A stretch of DNA of 64,000 nt from Auricularia sp. M13 (lineage: Eukaryota; Basidiomycota; Agaricomycetes; Auriculariales; Auriculariaceae), in the NCBI GenBank assembly GCA_037042915.1, contig CM073198.1:1488001-1552000 (forward strand). The letters run 5' to 3'. Shown piece by piece: positions 30,942 through 40,471 of the stretch. The notes under the pieces are model-generated. The model was given only the letters and a program-made list of their open reading frames with translations. It searched no databases and was not told the DNA's origin. Every line of letters starts with the position of its first letter. Position 1 is the stretch's first letter. The translations under genes and the position numbers were made by a program.

Positions 30942-33053
30942 TTATTCTGAGTCGTAGTTTGAGCTTTCATCCTCATCAGAAACATCCTCGGAGTTCAAGT
31001 CGTCACCATCATCCGAGTCCTCGCAGATGTGCTCTTGCTCAAAGAGAGCATCGTCGACGGATTCCGAGTCTGAATCAGAGTCAGAAATAGCGCCGTCCAT
31101 ACCCTTCTGCTCGAAGAGGCCGCATGCAGTATTTGGCAACCAACCCGGAGGCTTGTTCTCCAGGTCGCGAACGGTGGCCGCAGGCGAAAAGAACACGAAC
31201 GCAATTCTGCCAGGCGTGATGAAGTCGGCCATCTTCATCTTCGGAGCCTTCCAGGGAGTAACGTAGTGATAAAGGTCACAGGAGTTGAACACAACCATGT
31301 CACCAGGATAGTAACTGTTGGCTGAATCAAAATTTAATCGAGTCGCAATTCAAAGACTCACCGAAGTTTCAGTCCCAGGTCAGGAAAGCACAGGATTCCG
31401 CTAGTGAAGTTTCCGCTGCTGAATGTGAGGCAGGTTCCCTTTGGTCCGTCCATGACGTCGCGGTGCGTCTTCAAAAGGCATTTGAAGACGGTGACCTGCG
31501 CTTGGAAGGGACCGGGCAAGGTGCCATTCGAAGCATCTGCCGCTTCGTAGGCGCGTTGAAGACGATCGAACTGCTCTGCTGGTAGAAGAGACTTTGCAGT
31601 CCTTGAGATAATCTCGCGTTGCATGACGGTGCTGCGAAAATATGCTTTTATCATTTGAGCGCGATGCGTACCTCCATTGCCTAACATCTCGGCTGATTCG
31701 GTTAAATCAAGCTGTAGGTAGTGAGCAGAAAGCTGTTTCCCGAGATAAGCTACTGACCTTCGAGCAGTGACCCTGCTGCCGCCAAGCTGTTAGGTAATGG
31801 AGTGTCGCGACACCGTTGCGGAACTTCGTCTCGAATTTGGGCGCGGGGGCGTTCGTAGTATTGACCTTGGCCTGAATCTCCTTGAGCTCTTGGATCATGT
31901 CATCGCTCAGCTCGTAGGACGTGTAGTGTGAGGGACGTTGGCCATTGTTTGGACCCATAACATTGCTTGGTCCATGTCGCGAGCTGACGTTGATGTTCTT
32001 CTTGACTGGGACTTCCAAACCCGAGACGAGGCGCTCCGACTTCACCGCAAAATCGCGAAGTGCTTCCGGCTTTACTATATTAGCTATGCTTCACTCACGT
32101 AAAAACAAAGACTCACACGCATGGGGGTATGAACAGCGTCAAGGGCTCTAGCTTTTTCCCAAAGCTCCTCGTCACTCAGGTTGGGAAACTCGGTGCGCAA
32201 ACGTTTCACGGCTCGAGGGTCGACCGCCAAGTAGCGAATGATGGGTTTGCCGTTCTTGTCCGTGAATACACACGACGTTCCATGGACCGGAATACTGTCG
32301 TCGGTAGCGAGCTTGAGAGCGGCAGCTTCAGCCTCGGCAAGGCCAACCTTTGGGCTGCGACTGGCAAGGCTTTCAATATCTACGTCCAGCTGGATACGGT
32401 CTACTCATAATTATCAGCCAGATATTCCTAATTCATGTGCACCACACGCACCTGCATCAGCATGGAATGCCTTCAAACGACCATCTACATGGCAACGGTG
32501 CCAGCGCCTAATAGAAGCAGTCATAGAGCGGCCTTTCTCCCTGACAATAAAGTAGGGTAGTAGCTCCTTGGCCCTTGCCGGTGGAGCCTAAATAATATGT
32601 GAACATAAGCATATCAGAATTATCCGAATTACAAAATGTCACGCACCTTTGGGAATATAACCTTCGCATTGGGATCTTCCTTGCGTGGATCGTCAAACGG
32701 GATGTCGACCCTCTTCTTGTTGTCCCGAATCTTGAGCGGAGCATTGGCAGGCACAGCGTTATAGACAGGATGTCCGTCGGGCGCCTGGAACTCGACAGGC
32801 ATTGGCGTGTAGAAGCCCGCTTGTGCGCTGTGGAGTTTGGCGACCATTCTGGCCCAAGCTTCCCGTTCATAATGGATATAAGTGCGTGGTGTCATACCCT
32901 TTTGTCATTTAGTTCCCCCAGAAAAGTTGTGCAGGGCCAACGTACCTTTTCGGGCACAAGTTTTGTCGCAGTCGGAAATTTGATTGTGGCAGGGTCTATA
33001 GGCGGCGGCACCGGCTTGGGTTTCCTGACAGGAGCCTTACGTTTAGGCGGCAT
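30942..33053 (-). CDS. TET/JBP-family 2-oxoglutarate/Fe(II) dioxygenase
   Basis: The family oxidises methyl groups on DNA bases such as 5-methylcytosine in the nucleus. Seven exons join in phase to 604 codons: 33053-32946, 32898-32647, 32587-32452, 32400-32117, 32069-31758, 31711-31362 and 31314-30942. The core lies in the last two. HRD in LLKTHRDVMDGPKGT gives the first iron His and Asp; GSGN-type strands and LCFPDLGLKLRYYPGD follow; then DLYHYVTPW gives the second His and PGRIAFVFF the Arg for 2-oxoglutarate. The N-terminus is basic (MPPKRKAPVRKPKPV) and the tail acidic (DSDSDSES). All catalytic residues are present and no break was seen. The gene lies among transposons; fungal TET/JBP genes are known to expand with KDZ transposons, but none is visible here. 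Confidence 0.85.
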
Positions 33054-33410
33054 ATGTGGACAGTCTGCAGCCCATAACAGTTTGTGTAAGATGAGATAAG
33101 GCTGCAAAGTGACGGCCAACGCACCTCAGATAGACACTGATAAAGTGGGAATGCCGGTGGGCACAGGTTACTTTATCAGTGTTGGTCACTCTTATTCAAG
33201 TGCAGGAAAGTAGGGACATACAATCAGCGTGGCTTGAAGCGGTGGTCAGTGCTCCGAGACGGTCGTCAGTAGTCAAGCCGAGAGCGGAGTCCTCGGCGAC
33301 ATTTCAAACCACAATTTCCTCCTCTCATTCGCATTTCAACAGGTAAAGAGTTATCATGTATAGACAGGTCCTTCATACTGTACTGTACATCTAAAGACCG
33401 TATATACTGA
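33054..33410. other. 5' flank of the TET/JBP gene
   Basis: No gene is seen. An imperfect inverted pair ACACTGATAAAGT and ACTTTATCAGTGT lies near 33134-33182 and could form a hairpin or mark ends of a small element. Confidence 0.35.
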
Positions 33411-34670
33411 CACAGATTCAGCGGGCACTGTCAAGATGCTGGTGGGCGATATCAGCAACGGAAAATGCGACCTTCAATCGCAGGAAGTTGGCCCACCATA
33501 TGGTATAATATATATGTCCTGGACCGCGTCGACGAGGCGCATCCAACTCCGTAAGAATTGAGCGAAACGGGCCAGTGGTTCTGAAGATACGAGCATGCGA
33601 TGTTAGCAACACAAAATGCGGATTATAGTCGCGTCGTATATGTCCTGGACCGCGCCGACGAGGCGCATGCAACGCCGCAGGAATGGAGCAAAACGGGGCA
33701 GTGGTTCTGACGGTACAAGTATGCAATGTTAGCGACACAAAATGCGGATTGCAGTCGCGGCAACCGAGCACACCATAACGCATGTTGTATATGTCCTAAA
33801 CCACGTCGACGAGACGCATCCAACGCCGTAAGAATCGAGCAAAACGGGGCAGTGGTTCTGAAGATACGAGCATGCGATGTTAGCAACACAGAATGCGGAT
33901 TGCAGTCGCGGCAAACAAGCGCACCATAACGCATGTTGTATATGTCCTAAACCACGTCGACGAGACGCATCCAACGCCGTAAGAATCGAGCAAAACGGGG
34001 CAGTGGTTCTGAAGATACGAGCATGCGATGTTAGCAACACAGAATGCGGATTGCAGTCGCGGCAAACAAGCGCACCATAACGCATGTTGTATATGTCCTG
34101 GACCGCGTCGACGAGGCGCATCCAACGCCGTAAGAATTGAGCGAAACGGGGCAGTAGTTCTGAAGATACGAGCATGCGATGTTAGCAACACAAAATGCGG
34201 ATTATAGTCGCGTCGTATATGTCCTGGACCGCGCCGACGAGGCGCATGCAACGCCGCAGGAATGGAGCAAAACGGGGCAGTGGTTCTGACGATACAAGTA
34301 TGCAATGTTAGCGACACAAAATGCGGATTGCAGTCGCGGCAACCGAGCACACCATAACGCATGTTGTATATGTCCTAAACCACGTCGACGAGACGCATCC
34401 AACGCCGTAAGAATCGAGCAAAACGGGGCAGTGGTTCTGAAGATACGAGCATGCGATGTTAGCAACACAGAATGCGGATTGCAGTCGCGGCAAACGAGCG
34501 CACCATAACACATGTTGTATATGTCCTGGACCGCGTCGACGAGGCGCATCCAACGCCGCAGGAATGGAGCGAAACGGGCCGAAGGTTCTGAAGATACGAG
34601 CATGTGATGTTAGCAACACAACATGGGAAGTATCATTGAAGCACGACGGCATACCATATTACATGGTATA
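33411..34670. repeat. Satellite-like array with higher-order structure
   Basis: Eight units share TATATGTCCT, GACGAGGCGCAT, GTTCTGA and GCAATGTTAGC/GCGATGTTAGC blocks. The anchor TGTCCT falls at 33515, 33641, 33792, 33943, 34094, 34220, 34371 and 34522, giving steps 126, 151, 151, 151, 126, 151, 151. Units 33641 and 34220 resemble each other more than their neighbours, so the array repeats as a 579-bp higher-order unit. Open frames across it are by-products of the repeat. Confidence 0.85.
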
Positions 34671-35362
34671 TATGTGCATAACAACGTTTCTGAGGCCTAT
34701 GAAGTGCCATAGAAATTGTGCTGAGCAATTACGGTCTGGTGCAGACGATGGTGATGTTCGCAGGGCTGGTCGGTGTTCTATCTCCGCCAGGACCGCCTTG
34801 CCCGACAGTCGCATTCAGCGGCTGGTGGATCTGGCTGCACGAACCTCCTGTGCTCACCATGTGACCCAAGGAACGAGCTGCCGTTATTGTGGGCTGCCCG
34901 CTGGCATAATGGGTCATCGGCTCAGCCGAGGCTTCTGTGCTCAATCCGAGGTGATCATCGGGCTCCAACCCAAGTTGGCCTTGGTCATGGCTATGGTTGG
35001 GCGGCACCTTACCAGACCAGCCTGTGCATCTTAAACCTCTGGGAGACTATGGCTCGGCCGTGTCATCTTTGTGGTTCAGTTCTACGGCCTGGCCGTGTTC
35101 TGCTTATCACACATGCTGTGAAGGATTTTGTGCACGCCAGGAACGTTCTGAAATTTTTGATACCCATGTATTTGTGGGAATTGGCTTGCCTTTTTTTTTT
35201 TTGATTTGTTCGTATTCGTGTTTCCCTCAGGGCAAGTTCCGTCAGCCTAGGGTGACTTAAGGGCTGGTCATTTGTCAGGTCCTGTATTAGCGCCGTCAAA
35301 CGCGATGGTGACGACACAATCCAGAGGCCACAATGCGAAGTAAACTACACTGGCGACTTAGA
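34671..35362. other. Intergenic stretch, no gene supported
   Basis: I see no reliable gene. It contains a poly-T run near 35190 and the 16-nt sequence ACTTAAGGGCTGGTCA at 35255-35270. Confidence 0.4.
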
Positions 35363-37778
35363 TCAAGACTTCTTGGACTTCTTCTTGGGAGTAGCCACAA
35401 GGTCAAGGGTGAACTCGTCGTCGTACACTGTGCTGGGATCACGAAGCATTTTGCCGATCTCTGCCTCTTCTGCTGTTGTTCCCTTCACCATGATGCGTAC
35501 AGCCTCTGCGACCACCTGAAAGATCTAATGCCATGTCAGGTACAGATCTCGCAATTGGATGAAAGCTCACATGAGTCGTAGTAAACTTGTTGGTCTTCGT
35601 CGGGGAAAGCGTCCATTTCTTGACTTTGGCCTTGATCATGACGACAGTCTTCGGAGTGAGATGGCTCGGCCATTCCCATGGCTGAATGAGATTGCCACGA
35701 ATGTCGCGGATGTCCAGCTGGACTAACTTCGCCTGTTGGTGCCGGAAGTCGGTATTGCCTTGATGACCAGGCATGAGATCGGGATCGTACAGCTGGCCGA
35801 CGGTGACTTTTGGCTCTGTTGACAGTGGTCAGTAAGTTGTGCTAATGTCTTCTAGTGTTACCTACCAGCAGCGCTCTTCCCAGTGGTTGCGACTGGGGCC
35901 GTAGGCTCAGGGGAAGATCCAGCAGCCTTACGTTTGCTAGGCGAACGTAGAACTTTGAGCTCCAAGCCGGTGCTACGCTTCTGGATGGCAGTCAGCATCT
36001 GTGGCACAGCGAAGGAATTGTCGTAACTCACCGTGGTGTAGAGCATCTCCGTCACCACCTTGATGAGGTCGTAGCCCTCGACGTCGTTGCTGGACTTTTC
36101 AAATGGGACGCGCAAGTCGTACTTCTGTGCTGACGTCAGAACACAACATGATTTCTGATTATGCAGACATACTTCATCAGTGTTCGCCCGCTCAACGGAC
36201 TGGGCAAAGCCATCCTCGCCTCCCTGGCCCATAACAACGCACTCATGCAGGGCCCAGACCTGGTCCGTGAATGGGTAGGCGCCGTCGTAAAGTTCCTCCT
36301 TCCAGCCGGTTGGGCAGCAAAGAGTGAGAGGCAGGCGAACGTTCGTGTCGTCGTCGATGGTACGTGTTAAGCGCGTGACCGAACCGACTAGGACGCCTCG
36401 GATCGACCAATAGACCGATGTCTAAGACGGGGAGCCAGGCGCGGATGGGAACCTTGACGGGTGGCCCGACAGATGACCTATGGCCCCCGGAGCCCGTAGT
36501 AGGCGAACGGGGGCGCTCGAGAGGTAATCGAGGTACTCGAGCGTCGATAGAAGGAAGAGTGAGCCGAAGGTGCCGATAGAAAGCGAGGCGAGCGAGGAGA
36601 GCGGCCAGATTGAGTGGCGCGGCTCTAGTGAGGTGGGACGAAGCTAGGCTGTTGCTATTCCGTTACCAAGTCGGTTTTCGAACTAGAGTACATCGAAGCG
36701 AGGCAAGGATACAAATAGGAAAGCACAGAATCACATGGGAGACACTCGGGTAACTGCTAGACCGGTCGGATCAACAATAGAAATACGAAACACAGGAATG
36801 CGCAGTGATCGCAGTCAGAGTGATCCGATATCGAGCGGAGTGAGTCAGGATGATGACAGAGTGCTTAGGAAGCGAAAAGGGAGTGACGGAAGATGATTAG
36901 AAAGATACTAGAATGTGTTAGAAGGTGATCCGGGTCGAGCGGAGCGATGCAAAAGCGAGGCGAGACCGATAGGATCGAAGAGGAGCGAGGCAAAGGGAAA
37001 TGGAAGGGAGTCGAAGGGAAGGGAAGCGAAGGGAAGCGAAGGGAATCGAATGAAGAATAGATATACTCGAACCGAAGGAAGGGCAAGGCGAGAGGACCGA
37101 AGGGTAGAGAAGGGTCGGACGAGCATGGGTCGTAACAGTACGCTTTCAGGCCGATATAGTGAGCTGTGTATCCGGAGACGCAAATTCAAGGCACATACTC
37201 CAGGTCGATTGCCGTAGGCATCGATGCGTGTATCCTCTGTAAGTTCACCAAAGAGCACGGTGGCGTACTCTCGAGATGGGGTGATATTGTTGCCGCGGAA
37301 GGTACCGGACTTGACGTCGAAGATGAGGCGCTTCTTGGGGTCGATGTTCGCCAGAGCGTTGTCACCAAAGGAAATAATGCGCGCATTGACAAGCCCATAG
37401 TAGTTGAGAGCCTCGCGATCTTCAAACATCATCTTCTCGACAGTCGCAGGATCCAGCGGGTTGGAGTCGTCGCCCTCGGAGATCGTTGAGTCAGATTTGG
37501 TCTCATCGACGTCCATGGCTATCTGTGTACAGTATCAAAAGTGTGAATAGTACAAGCAAGGAAACTACACAGACCTCCTTGTTTGCGCCGCAGGCTGTTG
37601 CAGCTGACTTTGGGGCAGCCTCGAGCTTGATGGGAGGTGCCAGCCCCTGTTAACGCTAAGTCAGTAATGTTGTCGATGAGTAAGAGATGTAGAAACACAC
37701 CTTCGTGCCAGCAGCAGCACCTGCAGCAGTGTCCTGCGCTGAGGCAGCCAAAGCTGCATTGCTCGACCAAGGCGGCAT
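35363..37778 (-). pseudogene. Spliced nuclear-type protein of unknown function, interrupted by a solo LTR
   Basis: Exons read MPPWSSNAALAASAQDT (start 37778), GLAPPIKLEAAPKSAATA, IAMDVDETKSDSTISEG through GTFRGNNITPSREYATV, then TIDDDTNVRLPLTLCC and QVWALHECVVMGQGGED, KYDLRVPFEKSSNDVEGY, KRSTGLELKVLRSPSKRK, LVQLDIRDIRGNLIQPWEWP and a final exon ending KKKSKKS at 35363. The DIRDIRGNLI.PWE..L.P...V.I.A block looks like a beta-rich, possibly OB-like fold, which is a guess. The basic tail suggests nuclear location. A 773-bp solo LTR lies at the start of the exon following an intron that begins GTATGTGCC at about 37198, so this copy is probably dead. It starts 84 bp after the Helitron helicase stop, on the same strand. 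Confidence 0.6.
36365..37137. mobile_element. Solo LTR inside a host-type gene
   Basis: The 773-bp sequence starts TGTTAAGCGCGTGACC and ends GGGTCGTAACA. GTACG flanks it on both sides (36360-36364 and 37138-37142). Its interior is GA-rich with repeated GAAGGGAAGCGAAGGG-like runs. Termini differ from the 15 kb family, so it is a separate LTR family. No internal region remains. Confidence 0.85.
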
Positions 37779-37861
37779 CGAGGGAAGACGGTGTAGACTG
37801 ATGAAAGCAAGTGAGAAGCTTTGAGACCGGGGCAGAGATGCACGAAGCTGGGGGAGAACCT

Positions 37862-40453
37862 TTATGTAGCCAGATTCCGGGCTTGCTTCCGCGGACGGTT
37901 TGCTGACAAGTCTCCTTCGCGCCCTGACTTTCTTTTGGGGCATGCCTTTGGCTGTGCATCTCGCGCATTCGATTTGCCATAGATTGCGTCCTGAAAATCA
38001 GCAAGGACCTCATTTGCAGATCGCTCTTCGCTATCAGGTGATGATGGTGAGGCTGGACTGCCTGAGGTTGCTTGAGACAGACTAGCCAGACGTGTAAGCT
38101 CATATCTCAGTTCTTCCGAATTACGGCAAGAGATTTTACTGAAGTCGAAGGGACGTAGAATGAGGAGCCCTCTCAGAGACTTGACTCGGGAGATCATCAC
38201 ATAAGGAGCTTCACTGCCTCTGCAACTTTGAAGGTCCACAGTCACTGATTCCATGGTTTCGCCCTGTGCTTTGTGCGTTGTCATCGCAAACCCAGGCAGT
38301 ATAGGCAACTGTTTTCTTCGAAGGGTGCACGTTCGTCCTGAAAACTTATGTCTGAAGCAAAGCTCTGCATGTTCTTCTAACACAGGATAGTTATGAGGTT
38401 CCAGGCTGCAAAAGCTCTCTCCGCCGCTGCCGGGAATGGTGACTATGCACAACGTGGCATGTCGCTTTCCATCTTCGCCAACGTAGTATCTGATGGATTT
38501 CAAAATGCCTCGAGTGCCATTGACTACGCCATTTTGGACATCATAATTCTGAGTAATCATGACCGGCATTCCTGGTACCAACGGAAGAGCTCGCATCATT
38601 TGGGGACTACTGTTGCCAGAATGCATTTTGTCCAACTGACTGGTGACTCGTACATCAGTGATGGGTTTACCTCTATAGCTATCAATGCTGTAGTACCAGT
38701 GCAGCTCTTGGTTAGTAGCAGTTGCAAAATTCTCTGTAGCACGAATATTCAAAGCATCTTTAGCCGTGTTTTCGGACACTATGATCGGAGAATCCCGAAG
38801 TGCTTCCCAATCCGTAGTCGTCAAGGTCTGTCGGAGATAGGAAAGCTCCCTCATTCTGAGGAGATTGTAATCTTCACGTGTGCAGGCACCTTGGTGCAGC
38901 CAGGTCAGTAAGTTGACAAATGCCTCGTTTTCTTCTCCACTCTGCCGCATGGCCTTCGAGAGTACTACAACCGTGCGGACTAACAGCCAGAGTAATTTGC
39001 CTTGGATTGCCTTCTGGCCAAACGCTGTGCCGCCCTGGGCTAGAGAGCGCGTGTCTAGTCTCTTGAACAGCCTGGGTTGCTTTACTGGTGGCAGCTGGCA
39101 AAAGTCACCTGCAAAGATGATGTTCATGCCCCCGAAGGCATCCGTAGAACCTTTGGCGTCACATAAGGCTTCGGAGATGTCCACCATCATATTACAACCA
39201 ACCATAGAGACTTCGTCAACGAACAAGAAGTCTACGCCTTCCCACATGGCCATCAAATCATTGCGAGATCTCAGATCTGAGCCTGAAGCCTTCTTTCGTG
39301 ACAAGGAAAGCGATGTGTGTAGCGTCATACCTGAGAAATTGTTTGCTGCCACACCAGTGTACGAAGCCAGTCTGAACCGTCGTGCTTGGTGCCTAGAATC
39401 AAACCAATCCTTGAGAGCATGAATGACTCTGGATTTATCAGTTCCTCCTGCTCCACTAATCATCATGCGAAGGGGCGGTTGCGAAGCGCTCATGCTCTGC
39501 TCGGCGACGATTAGGAAAGCTTGTGATTGTTCTTTGTTCAGGGTAAACTTCCGAATTATGCTCTGCGGTGTAACAGCATGGGCGTCGAAGTTGGATGGTG
39601 TTCCCATAACAATATGTGATGCCAGTGAAGGAGGATCTACATTATCATGATGGCTAGACGGAGGAACTGGATCCTCAAAGGTGGTTGAGGGGCCATTTCC
39701 TGCCGGCTGTGATGGGGGAGCTGGTGCGAGAGTGGCTGACTTCTTCATATTTGTCCGTCGTAATTCGTACTCTTTTCGCCATAGATACTCTTTCTGCTGC
39801 GGCTCTGGAGGTACTTGAACAATGTCATTGACACTTTCTTGCGGTCGAGCACCGCCTGGTGGAGGCACAGCAGCGAACAGTCCATTCTGATCAGCATGAA
39901 ACAGGCACTCTAGAGCTGTTTTATGTTCTGCCAGTTGGCCTTCGCCTCTTGCATGATCAATGCTTTCCAAATGTTCTGCAATCGCCGCCTGATAGTCATC
40001 TGAGCTGCACAGGTCATCAAAATCAGATTGCCGGGTCATCTCCAGTGGCACACGACGTGTCCTGTTCCGACGTGGCCGGCCATTCTTGAAATGGTCATCA
40101 CGGCTGTCTTTACACTCATGAAGGACTTGCATGTTGTCCATAATTTTGAGGTGTTCAGATCGACACACAGATTTGAAATGTTCGAAAGCATGCTCCCATG
40201 ATTGCCCAGGATTCCGAAGGTCAGACGCTTTACGCCAGGGTTTGAACAGAATTAGCATAAGGCGACAATACCTCGGATAAGCGGCAAGTACGTCACGTCT
40301 AGGAATGGCAGGCCCGATTGGGACAGGAATGCGCGCAGTACGCAGTCTGAGCACATGTGTGTTAGCCTCTGCATGGGACTCAGAAAATGCCGAGAGTGGG
40401 CGACACCTTCGATTAGAATGAATTTCTTTGAAAACATCAAAGTCGTCATACAT
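37862..40453 (-). CDS. Helitron Pif1-like helicase ORF
   Basis: This 863-codon ORF is the helicase half of a rolling-circle transposase. The start MYDDFDVFKEIHSN is followed by the Helitron linker (PVPIGPAIPRRDVLAAY, FKPWRKASDL) and SF1 helicase motifs: Walker A region MISGAGGTDKSRVIHA, motif Ia SYTGVAANNF, Walker B LFVDEVSM, GDFCQLPPVK, and C-terminal TTHKAQGETMES. The Walker A core reads GTDKS where GTGKS is expected, a Gly-to-Asp change that should impair ATP binding. The upstream Rep ORF is in the same frame, so the two were probably one protein of about 2,200 residues. Confidence 0.88.
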   Translation of the reverse strand: MYDDFDVFKEIHSNRRCRPLSAFSESHAEANTHVLRLRTARIPVPIGPAIPRRDVLAAYPRYCRLMLILFKPWRKASDLRNPGQSWEHAFEHFKSVCRSEHLKIMDNMQVLHECKDSRDDHFKNGRPRRNRTRRVPLEMTRQSDFDDLCSSDDYQAAIAEHLESIDHARGEGQLAEHKTALECLFHADQNGLFAAVPPPGGARPQESVNDIVQVPPEPQQKEYLWRKEYELRRTNMKKSATLAPAPPSQPAGNGPSTTFEDPVPPSSHHDNVDPPSLASHIVMGTPSNFDAHAVTPQSIIRKFTLNKEQSQAFLIVAEQSMSASQPPLRMMISGAGGTDKSRVIHALKDWFDSRHQARRFRLASYTGVAANNFSGMTLHTSLSLSRKKASGSDLRSRNDLMAMWEGVDFLFVDEVSMVGCNMMVDISEALCDAKGSTDAFGGMNIIFAGDFCQLPPVKQPRLFKRLDTRSLAQGGTAFGQKAIQGKLLWLLVRTVVVLSKAMRQSGEENEAFVNLLTWLHQGACTREDYNLLRMRELSYLRQTLTTTDWEALRDSPIIVSENTAKDALNIRATENFATATNQELHWYYSIDSYRGKPITDVRVTSQLDKMHSGNSSPQMMRALPLVPGMPVMITQNYDVQNGVVNGTRGILKSIRYYVGEDGKRHATLCIVTIPGSGGESFCSLEPHNYPVLEEHAELCFRHKFSGRTCTLRRKQLPILPGFAMTTHKAQGETMESVTVDLQSCRGSEAPYVMISRVKSLRGLLILRPFDFSKISCRNSEELRYELTRLASLSQATSGSPASPSSPDSEERSANEVLADFQDAIYGKSNARDAQPKACPKRKSGREGDLSANRPRKQARNLAT

Positions 40454-40471
40454 GGTCTCGTTGTCCTCTAC

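Noticed and set aside
31632-31671. 40-nt intron inside the TET/JBP exon (GTACGC...GCAG)
   Set aside because: Removing it would break the frame into the catalytic core, while leaving it keeps an open frame.
33418-34652. Overlapping minus-strand ORFs of 100-160 codons repeating the same peptide
   Set aside because: They follow the 126/151-bp satellite units on both strands and have no domain; the unit happens to lack stops.
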